Below, piece after piece: positions 1 through 7,411 of a DNA stretch of 18,829 nt. Position numbers and translations under genes: made by a program. Each line of letters begins with the position of its first letter. Position 1 is the stretch's first letter. The stretch covers positions 1 through 18,829 of the forward strand of contig CAKRRK010000023.1 of assembly GCA_934395135.1 (NCBI GenBank), in the 5' to 3' direction. The stretch comes from an uncultured Eubacteriales bacterium (GTDB lineage Bacteria > Bacillota > Clostridia > Oscillospirales > Butyricicoccaceae). Below the pieces are notes generated by a model that worked only from the letters and a program-made list of their open reading frames with translations, made no database searches and was not told the origin of the DNA.

Positions 1-1
1 G

Positions 2-583
2 GCGGACGCTTTGTATCCGGACGCTCTGGCCTTTTTGTATGACCGGGGTGTGCTGGAGGTGGAAAACGGATACAGCAATCCGGAACGGGAAATAACTCGT
101 GCGGAAGCCTTGGCAATGCTGCAGCGGTATTTTGCGCCGGAAACCTCGGAACAAACCTATACCAATACATTCAGGGACGTTTCGAAGGACGATTGGTATT
201 ATCCAAGTGCTGGCTGGGCACAGCAATGCGGCCTGGTAAAGGGCACAAAGGACGGAACTTTGGAGCCCGCCCGCTTTCTCACACGAGAGGAGACGGTTAC
301 AATGCTGTATCAATACCTGAAAGCCAATCGTTTATTCGAGAGCATTTCGGAAACTGACGAGGCATATTACACGATGGATGTACTGGAAGATCAGGACAGC
401 ATCAGCCCATGGGCCAAAGACGCCACGGCGTTTGCTTTGGAACAGGGACTATGGGATGCATTGGAATGGCAGTGGAACGAAGCGAGCGGTTCCAGCGAAA
501 TTTATTTCCAGCCTCAAAAACCGGTTCTGCGGGAAGAGTTTGCCAATATGCTGTACCAGTTTCAGGCAATCATCGGGGCATAA
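2..583 (+). CDS. SLH-domain cell-surface protein, C-terminal part
   Basis: This is the 3' end of a gene that enters the window from the left. The frame is open from base 2, so the TTG at 11 is internal (Leu) and not a start. The roughly 190 visible residues read as about three consecutive S-layer homology repeats. Recognisable pieces are ITRAEALAMLQRYF, FRDVSKDDWYYPSAGWAQQ, GLVKGTKDGTLEPARFLTREE and, at the end, PVLREEFANMLYQF. SLH triplets are known to bind pyruvylated secondary cell-wall polymer, so the protein is probably exported and wall-attached through this C-terminus. What the missing N-terminal part does cannot be told. It lies 64 nt upstream of the rubredoxin/glutamate-synthase gene with no evident terminator between them. 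Confidence 0.85.
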   Translation, partial: ADALYPDALAFLYDRGVLEVENGYSNPEREITRAEALAMLQRYFAPETSEQTYTNTFRDVSKDDWYYPSAGWAQQCGLVKGTKDGTLEPARFLTREETVTMLYQYLKANRLFESISETDEAYYTMDVLEDQDSISPWAKDATAFALEQGLWDALEWQWNEASGSSEIYFQPQKPVLREEFANMLYQFQAIIGA

Positions 584-647
584 AAAACAGAAGCATGTCC
601 CAGGGTTATGTTGCAGGACAGAACAGAAACAAGGAGGATATCACACA

Positions 648-2039
648 ATGAGCGTTTATCAATGCGCCGTCTGCGGCTATTTATTGGACGAGGAGGCAGA
701 AGGAACTCTCCTGAAGGACCTTGCCGAATGTCCGGTATGTAAACATAGTAAAAGCAATTTTACAGAAGTTACAGAAAAAAAAGCGTCTTCCGCTGGGAAA
801 ACGGATCGGAGAAACGAGCTGCAGTATGACAGCGCTTATGCAAGGCAGGATCCATCTTGCCGCTATATGGCGGAAATACATCAGATGGCAGTGGAAGGCC
901 GCAGTATTGGCGCCGCGATGGGTATAAAGTCGGTGACGCCGTCATGGGACGATATCCTGATTTTGGGAGCGCAGCTCAATCCCCCGCCGCTTCTGGAGGA
1001 GGAACCGGTACAGACGGAGACTGTTCTTGGCAAACATGCCAAACGGCCGATGGTGCTGCGCAATCCGGTGTACATATCCCATATGTCCTTTGGCGCGTTG
1101 TCCAAAGAGGTGAAGGTTGCCCTTGCCAAAGGCAGCGCTATGGCAAAAACCGCAATGTGCAGCGGAGAGGGCGGTATTTTGCCGGAGGAACGGGATGCAG
1201 CCTATAAGTATATTTTTGAATATGTACCGAATTTATACAGTGTAACCGACGAAAATCTTCGCCGCGCCGATGCGGTGGAAATAAAGATTGGGCAGGGCAC
1301 AAAGCCCGGTATGGGAGGACATCTTCCCGGTAGTAAAGTGACGCCGGAAATCGCGGCGGTACGGGGCAAACCGGTGGGGCAGGATGTAAAAAGCCCTTCC
1401 AAATTTGCCAATATCAAAACCAGAGATGATTTGAAGGCGCTGGTGACGGAGCTGCGGAATCGTTCCGACGGCCGCCCGATCGGCATAAAAATCGCCGCGG
1501 GAAAGATTGAACGGGATATGGAGTGGTGTGTGTATGCGGAACCGGATTTCATCACAATCGACGGCCGGGGCGGAGCAACCGGTTCCAGTCCGCAGCTTTT
1601 GCGGGATGCATCCAGCGTTCCGACCATTTATGCCCTGTATCGGGCAAGAAACTATCTGGATCGTGTGCACTCGGATATTTCCCTGGTAATCACCGGCGGG
1701 CTGCGGGTTTCCTCCGATTTTGCCAAGGCCATTGCCATGGGGGCAGACGCCGTGGCGGTTGCCAGCGCGGGGTTGATCGCGGCGGCATGCCAGCAATACC
1801 GTATCTGCGGCAGCGGGAATTGTCCGATGGGCGTTGCAACGCAGGATCCGGTGCTGCGGGCACGGCTGAAGGTGGATGCCGCGGCGCAGCGGGTTGCAAA
1901 CTTTTTAAATGTGTCGCTGGAGGAACTGAAAACTTTCGCCCGCATTACGGGACATAACAATATTCATGCATTGCGTGTGGAGGATTTGTGCACCACAAGC
2001 CGGGACATCTGGGAGTTTACAAACATTCCGCATGCATAA
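648..2039 (+). CDS. rubredoxin-like / FMN-binding glutamate synthase-domain protein
   Basis: A 463-aa protein starting at ATG 648, nine bases after an AAGGAGG ribosome binding site; the open frame upstream of this ATG overlaps the SLH gene and is not used. Residues 1-35 form a rubredoxin-like knuckle pair (Cys6-x2-Cys9 and Cys28-x2-Cys31) expected to bind one iron. After a charged linker, the rest matches the FMN-binding (beta/alpha)8 domain of glutamate synthase large subunits. Recognisable pieces are SHMSFGALSKEVKVALAKG, CSGEGG, KIGQGTKPGMGGHLPG, TIDGRGGATGSSP and the Cys triad near 381, 387 and 392 (C-x5-C-x4-C), which in the family holds a 3Fe-4S cluster. The amidotransferase domain and GltD-type NADPH subunit are absent, so ammonia-dependent glutamate synthesis or an unrelated FMN redox role fed by rubredoxin iron are both possible. 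The family is certain, the reaction is not. Confidence 0.88.
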   Translation: MSVYQCAVCGYLLDEEAEGTLLKDLAECPVCKHSKSNFTEVTEKKASSAGKTDRRNELQYDSAYARQDPSCRYMAEIHQMAVEGRSIGAAMGIKSVTPSWDDILILGAQLNPPPLLEEEPVQTETVLGKHAKRPMVLRNPVYISHMSFGALSKEVKVALAKGSAMAKTAMCSGEGGILPEERDAAYKYIFEYVPNLYSVTDENLRRADAVEIKIGQGTKPGMGGHLPGSKVTPEIAAVRGKPVGQDVKSPSKFANIKTRDDLKALVTELRNRSDGRPIGIKIAAGKIERDMEWCVYAEPDFITIDGRGGATGSSPQLLRDASSVPTIYALYRARNYLDRVHSDISLVITGGLRVSSDFAKAIAMGADAVAVASAGLIAAACQQYRICGSGNCPMGVATQDPVLRARLKVDAAAQRVANFLNVSLEELKTFARITGHNNIHALRVEDLCTTSRDIWEFTNIPHA

Positions 2040-2078
2040 CGTGAAAACTGCCGGAACGCCGCCGGCAGTTTTCACGTT
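2038..2078 (+). terminator. long perfect hairpin after the glutamate synthase-domain gene
   Basis: A perfect 17-bp inverted repeat (2038-2054 and 2062-2078, 7-nt loop) begins at the stop codon. The GC-rich inner stem CTGCCGG is flanked by AAAA on the left and TTTT on the right, the arrangement of a bidirectional intrinsic terminator, although no further T-run follows the stem. Confidence 0.7.
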
Positions 2079-2118
2079 GCAGGCGCGGCAAAATCGTAAA
2101 AACAGAGGCGGAGGCACA

Positions 2119-2247
2119 TTGATCCCATGGTGGGAAAAAATATGGCGGTACAAAATTTGTAAGTTCTTGGAGAAAAAGGGGATTGATGCCGCAGCGGTGT
2201 TGGAAAGAAACGGAACTCCTAAAAAGAACGAAAAAACAACCGTATGA
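2119..2247 (+). CDS. possible small protein, 42 aa
   Basis: A short frame opens at TTG 2119, preceded by GGCGGAGG at a usable distance, and ends at TGA 2247. The predicted 42-aa peptide starts with an aromatic, basic segment (IPWWEKIWRYKICKFLEKK) and ends in a Lys-rich polar tail. It matches no family I recognise. It lies between the terminator of the previous gene and the putative enolase promoter, whose -35 overlaps its stop codon. A TTG start and small size make it uncertain; it could also be untranslated spacer. Confidence 0.35.
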   Translation: MIPWWEKIWRYKICKFLEKKGIDAAAVLERNGTPKKNEKTTV

Positions 2248-2273
2248 CAATGGATATATTTTCAGAGTATAAA
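2244..2273 (+). promoter_or_regulatory. probable sigma-A promoter for enolase
   Basis: ATGACA (2244-2249) and TATAAA (2268-2273) are separated by 18 bp, about 44 bp upstream of the enolase start codon. Spacing and composition fit a housekeeping promoter. Confidence 0.5.
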
Positions 2274-2316
2274 AACCGCGCGTCTACAGATATTGAAGAT
2301 AAGGAGGCGGTTTGTT

Positions 2317-3603
2317 ATGAAGAAAAAAATTGAAATTGTTGATATTTGCGGGCGGGAGATTTTGGATTCCAGAGGCTATCCCACCGTGGAAACCGATGTC
2401 TATGTAGCGCGGGACGGCGCACTGTTTATGGGGCGGGCGTCTGTGCCGTCCGGTGCGTCCACTGGATTTTTTGAAGCCCATGAAAAGCGGGACGGCGGGA
2501 AACGCTTTGGCGGAAAAGGGGTTTTGCAGGCGGTTGGAGCCATCAACGATGAAATCGAAGGGATGCTTTTGGGGGTAGATGTGCTGAACCAGCGCGCCAT
2601 TGATAATGCCTTGATGGAACTGGACGGCACGGAAAACAAATCCAGAATCGGAGCCAACGCGACGTTGAGCGTATCCCTTGCCTGTGCAAAGGCCGCAGCG
2701 GAAGCGTTGGGGCTGCCATTGTTCCGGTATCTGGGCGGCCCCGGGGCAAAAGTAATGCCAACGCCTATGATGAACATTTTAAACGGCGGTGCCCATGCGG
2801 CCAATTCTGTGGATATTCAGGAATTTATGATTGTTCCGATCCGGGCCGGGAATTTTCATGAAGCGCTGCAGCGAAGCGCGGAAGTATTTTATACCCTGAA
2901 GACCTTGGTGCCATGTTCCGGCGTAGGAGATGAGGGAGGCTACGCGCCCAATCTGCGCCATGACGAGGAAGCGCTGGACCGGATTGTAGAAGCCATTGAA
3001 AAGGCTGGATACCGGCCGGGAGAGGACTTCGGCATTGCCCTGGATGCGGCAGCGTCCGGATGGACGACGGACGATGGCTATAAGCAGACAAAATCCGGAA
3101 AGGTATTTCAGACGGAAGAATTGGTGGAATACTGGAAAAAACTCACCGCAAAATATCCTATTTTGTCCATTGAGGACGGGGTGGCAGAGGAAGACTGGCA
3201 GGGCTGGGGCCTTTTGACCAAAGAACTGGGAAAAACCGTTCAGCTCGTAGGAGATGACTTGTTTGTCACCAATGAAAAACGGCTGAAAAAAGGGATGGAA
3301 AAGAACGTAGCCAACAGCATTCTCATCAAACCCAATCAGATTGGCACCTTAACCGAAACTCTCGATACCATCGAAACGGCAAAACGCGGGGGATATGCTA
3401 CCATTCTTTCCCATCGAAGCGGGGAAACGGAAGACACTACCATTGCAGACCTTGCGGTTGCGGTCAACGCAGGCCAGATAAAAACCGGAGCGCCGTCCAG
3501 AACGGACCGAACTGCCAAATACAACCAGCTTCTTCGCCTGGAAGAGGATGCGTATACCGAATATTGGGGCGGCGATGTATTTTGTAAACGGTGCGACGCT
3601 TAA
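2317..3603 (+). CDS. eno: enolase (phosphopyruvate hydratase)
   Basis: A 428-aa cytoplasmic glycolytic enzyme that interconverts 2-phosphoglycerate and phosphoenolpyruvate, using Mg2+. ATG 2317 follows AAGGAGG at good spacing. The signatures are complete in order: SVPSGASTGFFEAHEKRDG near the N-terminus, NILNGGAHAANSVDIQEFM (Mg and substrate loops), GVGDEGGYAPN with the acid catalyst Glu, LSIEDGVAEEDW, VGDDLFVTN, the ILIKPNQIGTLTET motif with the catalytic Lys, SHRSGETEDTTIADLAV, and the C-terminal TGAPSRTDRTAKYNQLLRLEE. The length is typical for bacterial enolase. It looks monocistronic, with its own promoter and a terminator overlapping its stop codon, and is not clustered with other glycolytic genes. 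Confidence 0.98.
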   Translation: MKKKIEIVDICGREILDSRGYPTVETDVYVARDGALFMGRASVPSGASTGFFEAHEKRDGGKRFGGKGVLQAVGAINDEIEGMLLGVDVLNQRAIDNALMELDGTENKSRIGANATLSVSLACAKAAAEALGLPLFRYLGGPGAKVMPTPMMNILNGGAHAANSVDIQEFMIVPIRAGNFHEALQRSAEVFYTLKTLVPCSGVGDEGGYAPNLRHDEEALDRIVEAIEKAGYRPGEDFGIALDAAASGWTTDDGYKQTKSGKVFQTEELVEYWKKLTAKYPILSIEDGVAEEDWQGWGLLTKELGKTVQLVGDDLFVTNEKRLKKGMEKNVANSILIKPNQIGTLTETLDTIETAKRGGYATILSHRSGETEDTTIADLAVAVNAGQIKTGAPSRTDRTAKYNQLLRLEEDAYTEYWGGDVFCKRCDA

Positions 3604-3617
3604 CGCGCCGTTTTTTT
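3587..3617 (+). terminator. intrinsic terminator of eno
   Basis: A 9-bp stem (3587-3595 with 3604-3612, one G-U pair) brackets the enolase stop codon and runs into seven T residues (3611-3617). Confidence 0.8.
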
Positions 3618-3638
3618 ACGCAAAGTTTACAAAAAAAA

Positions 3639-3668
3639 TTTTTCTTGCGGGAAAATCTGTAGTATAAT
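3639..3668 (+). promoter_or_regulatory. probable promoter for proC
   Basis: A consensus -10 TATAAT lies at 3663-3668. The -35 is weak: TTTTTC at 3639-3644 gives an 18-bp spacer. It sits just after the eno terminator and about 38 bp before the likely proC start, so it must provide transcription of proC. Confidence 0.55.
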
Positions 3669-3705
3669 AAAGAAAAACAGCAAGGAAAGTTTGAGGAAAC
3701 AGAGT

Positions 3706-4521
3706 TTGGAAAAGGCATTTAAACTGGGCGTCATCGGCGCCGGCAATATGGGAATGGCAATTGTAAACGGCGCGGTACAGCATGGAATGTACGCCAAAAA
3801 CGAGATTCTGCTATGGAACCGTTCGGAGGAAAAGCGCCGTGCCAAGGCAGACTTGGGCTATTCCGTGACAGACGATTTCCGTCAGGTATATGCCAAGTGC
3901 GAGACAGTGATTTTGTCGGTCAAACCGCAGAATTTTCCGGAACTGATGCCGCAGCTTGCCGCAGTGCAGACAGATCCGATGCCTCTCGTCATAACCATAG
4001 CCGCCGGAATCAGCCTTTCTTACATAGAAGGCTTTTTGGGAGATAATGTTCCAATGGTGCGGGTAATGCCCAATACTCCCCTGATGCTGGGCTGCGGTGC
4101 GTCGGCGCTGGCCAAAAATGCCGCCTGTCCGGACGAAGCGCTGCAGCGGGTACAAGCTGTTTTTGATGCTTTGGGTGTTACCGCTGTATTTGAACAGGAA
4201 GATGCAATCAACGATATTATTCCAGCCAATGGCTCCGCTCCGGCTTATGTTTATTATTTTATTGACGCCATGGCAAAAAACGCGGAAAAACATGGAATTG
4301 ACCGGCAGAGCGCTCTGAAACTTATCTGCAAGACCTTTGAAGGATCGGCAAGGATGGTATTGGAAAGCGGGAAGACACCGGATGTTTTGATACAGGAGGT
4401 GTGCTCTCCGGGCGGTACGACCATAGAGGCCATCCGGGTATTAAACAGCGGCCGGGTGGACAAAATAATCGACGAGGCAAGCGACAAATGCATAAAGCGT
4501 GCATATGAATTAGGAAAGTAA
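3706..4521 (+). CDS. proC: pyrroline-5-carboxylate reductase
   Basis: The last step of proline synthesis: NAD(P)H-dependent reduction of 1-pyrroline-5-carboxylate. The protein (271 aa from this start) has the N-terminal Rossmann motif LGVIGAGNMGMAI, then LSVKPQ, VRVMPNTPLMLGCG, and the C-terminal dimerisation domain with AINDIIPANGSAPAYVYYF and VCSPGGTTIEAIRVL, all diagnostic for ProC. The start is a choice between two TTG codons. TTG 3706 has GAGGA eight bases upstream and gives the usual short MEKAFKLGVIG lead. TTG 3691 would add five residues but its AAGGA lies only four bases away. It is a single gene behind its own promoter, followed after 29 nt by the small membrane-protein gene, which may be cotranscribed. 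Confidence 0.96.
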   Translation: MEKAFKLGVIGAGNMGMAIVNGAVQHGMYAKNEILLWNRSEEKRRAKADLGYSVTDDFRQVYAKCETVILSVKPQNFPELMPQLAAVQTDPMPLVITIAAGISLSYIEGFLGDNVPMVRVMPNTPLMLGCGASALAKNAACPDEALQRVQAVFDALGVTAVFEQEDAINDIIPANGSAPAYVYYFIDAMAKNAEKHGIDRQSALKLICKTFEGSARMVLESGKTPDVLIQEVCSPGGTTIEAIRVLNSGRVDKIIDEASDKCIKRAYELGK

Positions 4522-4550
4522 ACTATATTATTACAAGGTGGTGGCATTTT

Positions 4551-4853
4551 ATGGACAAAAGGAATTGGAAAATCGGAATGTTTATCGGCGGCGTTCTCAT
4601 TGGCGCTGCGGCCGCAACGATTGCTTTCGTTCGCAGACGCAATGACGAACTTATTTTCCGGGAAGCGGAGCTGCGGGCGAAAAAACAGTTTGAACAGGAG
4701 AAGGAAGAGACCTGCTGCGGGGAAGAGGAACCCTGCGACAGCAACGAGAACGTTACTTTTGACGAGCCTTGCGCGGCATGCGGCGAAAAAGAAGAGAATG
4801 TAGACGCCGATTGCGGCGAAGAAACCGCGCCGGCCGGCGAAAAATCCGAATAG
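4551..4853 (+). CDS. small membrane-anchored, Cys-rich acidic protein
   Basis: A 100-aa protein, ATG 4551 with AAGGTGG upstream. Residues about 7-27 form one hydrophobic helix rich in Gly and Ala (IGMFIGGVLIGAAAATIAFV), followed by the positive stretch RRRN, which predicts an N-out or membrane-anchored topology with the tail on the cytoplasmic side. The remainder is strongly acidic, with six or more cysteines in CC, C and CxxC patterns (TCCGEE, EPCD, EPCAACGE, ADCGEE). The helix plus charged tail resembles YtxH-type small proteins, but the Cys-rich tail is not part of that family as I know it. No function can be assigned. It follows proC by 29 nt and has no visible promoter of its own. Confidence 0.7.
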   Translation: MDKRNWKIGMFIGGVLIGAAAATIAFVRRRNDELIFREAELRAKKQFEQEKEETCCGEEEPCDSNENVTFDEPCAACGEKEENVDADCGEETAPAGEKSE

Positions 4854-4881
4854 TGGATCACAAACTAAAATAAATCAGACA

Positions 4882-4924
4882 GCAATGCGGCGGCGCAGTC
4901 AGATGCCCCGCCGCTTGGTATTGC
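4882..4924 (+). repeat. GC-rich hairpin before the radical SAM gene
   Basis: GCGGCGG (4887-4893) pairs with CCGCCGC (4908-4914), extended on the outside by GCAAT (4882-4886) with ATTGC (4920-4924) across a 5-nt bulge. It ends immediately before the AGGGGGG ribosome binding site of the next gene. No T-run follows, so it is not a standard terminator; it could affect translation initiation. Confidence 0.4.
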
Positions 4925-4940
4925 AGGGGGGAACCGGCAT

Positions 4941-5810
4941 ATGCGATATGAAGGAAGAGTATTTCGTCCGCCCAGTGAGGCGTACAGCCTGATTGTACAG
5001 GCAACCGTTGGATGCAGCCATAACAAATGTACGTTTTGTGATATGTACAAAGACAAACAATTCCGGGTACGCCCGCTGAAGGATGTACTGGAAGACTTTG
5101 CTATCGCCCGGCAGACTTATCGGAGCATTGAACGGGTTTTTCTGGCGGACGGCGACGCGCTGATCCGAAAAACGGAAGATTTGGCGGAAATTTTGCAATA
5201 TATCCGCCGGAACATCCCGGAATGCACCAGAGTGACAAGCTATGGCTCCCCGGTGAGCATATTGACCAAAACACCGGAAGAACTGCGGCTGCTGTCGGAT
5301 CTGGGCCTGCATATGATTTATCTTGGGCTGGAATCCGGAAGCGATACTGTTTTGAACAGGATAAAGAAGGGCGAGACCGCGGAAGAGATTATTCGGGCCG
5401 GACATATGGTGAAAGAGGCCGGGATCCGGCTGTCAGTAACGGCAATCAATGGGCTTGGCGGAAAAGAATTGTGGGAAGAACACGCAGTGAAAACAGGGGA
5501 AGCCCTGTCCCGGATGAAGGCAGATTACATCGGTCTGCTCACTTTAATTTTTGAGGATGAAACTCCGCTGAAGAAAGACTGGCGGGAGGGAAGATTTCAG
5601 CTTCTGACGCCGGTGGAAATTGCGCAGGAAACCCTGCGGATGCTGGAGCATATGGACAGCGAGGGCAGTGTGTTCCGGGCAAACCATGCGTCCAATTATG
5701 TGAACTTAAGGGGAACGCTGAACCGGGACCTTCCCAAAATGAAGACAATTTTACAGGAAGCCCTTGCTGGGAATGTCCGGTTTAAAGCGGAAGCATTCCG
5801 GGCAAGATAG
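4941..5810 (+). CDS. radical SAM protein, COG1032-like, CX4CX2C motif
   Basis: A 289-aa protein, ATG 4941 behind AGGGGGG. The Fe-S motif is GCSHNKCTFCDMY, with Cys at 25, 30 and 33. The spacing is CX4CX2C, one residue longer in the first gap than the canonical CX3CX2C of radical SAM enzymes. The rest follows the fold: FLADGDALI (the conserved strand 2 region), VTSYGSP, LGLHMIYLGLESGSD, the AGIRLSVTAINGLGG loop, and a C-terminal segment with FRANHASNYVNLRGTL. There is no B12-binding or TRAM domain, so it is not a MiaB-type methylthiotransferase. The substrate is unknown and the neighbours give no hint. Confidence is high for the superfamily and none is claimed for the reaction. Confidence 0.9.
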   Translation: MRYEGRVFRPPSEAYSLIVQATVGCSHNKCTFCDMYKDKQFRVRPLKDVLEDFAIARQTYRSIERVFLADGDALIRKTEDLAEILQYIRRNIPECTRVTSYGSPVSILTKTPEELRLLSDLGLHMIYLGLESGSDTVLNRIKKGETAEEIIRAGHMVKEAGIRLSVTAINGLGGKELWEEHAVKTGEALSRMKADYIGLLTLIFEDETPLKKDWREGRFQLLTPVEIAQETLRMLEHMDSEGSVFRANHASNYVNLRGTLNRDLPKMKTILQEALAGNVRFKAEAFRAR

Positions 5811-5839
5811 ACATGAGGGGAAATTGAATTTGTATCGAA

Positions 5840-5872
5840 TTTCCACAAAAGTTCGGATAAATTTTGTGGAAA
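5840..5872. repeat. AT-rich inverted repeat upstream of the phospholipase-like gene
   Basis: A perfect 11-bp inverted repeat, TTTCCACAAAA (5840-5850) and TTTTGTGGAAA (5862-5872), around an 11-nt centre. It lies 29 nt after the radical SAM stop and 33 bp upstream of the next promoter's -35. It could be an operator or a weak terminator; no T-run follows. Confidence 0.55.
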
Positions 5873-5905
5873 AAGTGTATTTTGAATGCAATTTGGAAAA
5901 AAGTG

Positions 5906-5934
5906 TTTACAAATAATTTATACTTTGATATACT
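5906..5934 (+). promoter_or_regulatory. strong sigma-A promoter
   Basis: TTTACA (5906-5911), a 17-bp spacer and TATACT (5929-5934), followed by a leader of roughly 30 nt to TTG 5971. This is a near-consensus housekeeping promoter for the phospholipase C-like gene. Confidence 0.75.
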
Positions 5935-5970
5935 AAATTAGGAATTGAGGGAAGCAAAGGAGGAGCGCCA

Positions 5971-6585
5971 TTGGATTCGAAATCACATACAAAAGTTGCT
6001 CGGACTTTACTTGGCTATATGGAAGAGAAGTTGGGGGTACGGTTTGATGTTTCCGGTTTCCTTCATGGCAATTTGCGGCCGGATTTAAGATGTGAATATG
6101 TAAGGCGGGAAGGCCGACATTACCCATCCCTTCGGTTTGAGGAAGTGATGCAGAAAATCGTGGACTTTACCCAGACCTACAAAATCCGTCCGGATGATAA
6201 CAACCGGGAGCTCAGCGGTGATCTGGGAGAAATCCTTCACTATATTACGGATTTTTTCTGTTTTCCCCATAACGATGATATCTATCACCGCAATCTGTTT
6301 GCCCATTATATTTATGAAAAGCATATGACGCTTCTTATCAATAAAATAATTAGCGACAAAAAATACCGGACTTGGGTAAAAGAACTCAGCGTGCCGTTTA
6401 CGGTGGATGCGCTGATCAGCAGGATTCGCAAACTCCATGAAAAATACCGTACGCAGGTAATGCATACCATTCAGGACGATGTGATGCATGTTTGCAAGGT
6501 TTGTACGATGGTGGCAATGTCCATCGTATCCATCACGTTTGAGGCGGTAAATGGGGAAGCACATCCAAGAGAGATGCTTGCTTAA
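5971..6585 (+). CDS. zinc-dependent phospholipase C-like protein
   Basis: A 204-aa protein starting at TTG 5971, eight bases after AAAGGAGG. The arrangement of His and Asp residues matches the Zn-dependent phospholipase C / S1-P1 nuclease fold: SHTKVAR at the N-terminus, FLHGNLRPDL near residue 30, and LHYITDFFCFPHND near residue 90 with an HxxxD pair. In the family these bind zinc and hydrolyse phospholipid head groups. I see no signal peptide, unlike secreted alpha-toxin-type enzymes, and no C-terminal PLAT domain, so this is the short intracellular-looking form common in Clostridia, whose substrate is not established. It is a single gene bounded by its own promoter and terminator. Confidence 0.75.
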   Translation: MDSKSHTKVARTLLGYMEEKLGVRFDVSGFLHGNLRPDLRCEYVRREGRHYPSLRFEEVMQKIVDFTQTYKIRPDDNNRELSGDLGEILHYITDFFCFPHNDDIYHRNLFAHYIYEKHMTLLINKIISDKKYRTWVKELSVPFTVDALISRIRKLHEKYRTQVMHTIQDDVMHVCKVCTMVAMSIVSITFEAVNGEAHPREMLA

Positions 6586-6593
6586 GAGAACAG

Positions 6594-6632
6594 GGACATA
6601 AGCGGATGCCGCTTATGTCCTTATTTTTATTC
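6594..6632 (+). terminator. intrinsic terminator after the phospholipase-like gene
   Basis: A perfect 12-bp stem (6594-6605 with 6609-6620), a 3-nt loop, then the T-rich tail TTATTTTTATT. Confidence 0.9.
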
Positions 6633-6657
6633 GTCCCGACAGGGAACAGGAGGCAAT

Positions 6658-7131
6658 ATGGCAGAATACAAAACGAATGCAATGCGAATATTGGAGAAAG
6701 CCAATATTCCATATCGGGCGCATACCTATGATGCGGCGGGTGGAATTGATGCGGTTTCCGTGGCACAGAAAGTAGGAATGCCGGAGGAACAAATTTATAA
6801 AACGCTGGTGACAAAAGGAAAAAGCGGGGGGTATTTTGTATTTGTGATCGCCGCGGGAAAAGAGCTGGATTTAAAAAAGGCTGCGCAAGCGGTGAAGGAA
6901 AAGGCAGTGGATATGATCCCGGTAAAAGATCTTCTGAAGGTCACTGGTTATATCCGGGGTGGATGCAGCCCCATTGGCATGAAGAAAACCTATCCAACCG
7001 TACTTGACAGTGCCGCCGAGAAACTTCCGCAGATGGTGGTTTCTGCCGGAAAAATCGGTTATCAGGTGGAGCTTTCCCCAGAGGATCTTGCTCGGGTAAG
7101 CGGTGCGGCCTTTTGTAACATCGTGGTTTGA
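6658..7131 (+). CDS. ybaK: Cys-tRNA(Pro)/Cys-tRNA(Cys) deacylase, YbaK/EbsC type
   Basis: A 157-aa cytoplasmic editing enzyme of the YbaK/ProX superfamily, which hydrolyses cysteine mis-attached to tRNA(Pro). ATG 6658 follows ACAGGAGG. The family hallmarks are an N-terminal helix with NAMRILEKANIPYRAHTYD, the catalytic-lysine segment QIYKTLVTKG (Lys48), the loop FVFVIAAGKELDLKKAA, and the GGCSPIGMKK substrate loop followed by VVSAGKIGYQVELSP. The length is typical for stand-alone YbaK. It sits after a terminator with no clear promoter of its own in the 25-nt gap, so weak readthrough or an unseen promoter would be needed. Confidence 0.93.
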   Translation: MAEYKTNAMRILEKANIPYRAHTYDAAGGIDAVSVAQKVGMPEEQIYKTLVTKGKSGGYFVFVIAAGKELDLKKAAQAVKEKAVDMIPVKDLLKVTGYIRGGCSPIGMKKTYPTVLDSAAEKLPQMVVSAGKIGYQVELSPEDLARVSGAAFCNIVV

Positions 7132-7273
7132 GAAACAAGAAAGACATACGACGGAAGTATTACCGGTAAGAAGGAAACCAGCGTTTCCCGGCGGATAGGT
7201 GAGTTGGGAGATACTGCCGGGCTGCCGGAAACAGGGCGTTTTTGAGGAGTTTTTCTGAAATCCGGTGCCAGTG

Positions 7274-7316
7274 AAACAGCCCGCAGGGAAATAAATCCTG
7301 CGAGCTGTTTGTTTTT
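7274..7316 (+). terminator. intrinsic terminator downstream of ybaK
   Basis: The stem AAACAGC-CGCAGG / CCTGCG-GCTGTTT (7274-7287 with 7297-7310) has one C-A mismatch, a 9-nt loop and a GTTTTT tail. It lies 142 nt beyond the ybaK stop. Confidence 0.75.
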
Positions 7317-7366
7317 CGTACAGTTTGTGTAATGTGAGAAGACAAGTCCTCTGCAATAAGAGAATC

Positions 7367-7411
7367 CGCCGGTTGGTTTGAAAATTGTGGAAGAGAAAAA
7401 CCAAACCGGCG
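7367..7411 (-). terminator. hairpin just past the dacA stop, possible terminator
   Basis: CGCCGGTTGGTTT (7367-7379) pairs with AACCAAACCGGCG (7399-7411) with one bulged base. On the minus strand it begins about 19 nt after the dacA stop and is followed by the T-rich ATTCTCTTATT. The T-run is imperfect, hence the moderate confidence. Confidence 0.5.

Noticed and set aside
378..647. Upstream extension of the rubredoxin/glutamate-synthase frame to position 378
   Set aside because: It overlaps the SLH-domain gene in another frame, the extra residues match nothing, and ATG 648 has an ideal ribosome binding site and begins the rubredoxin motif.
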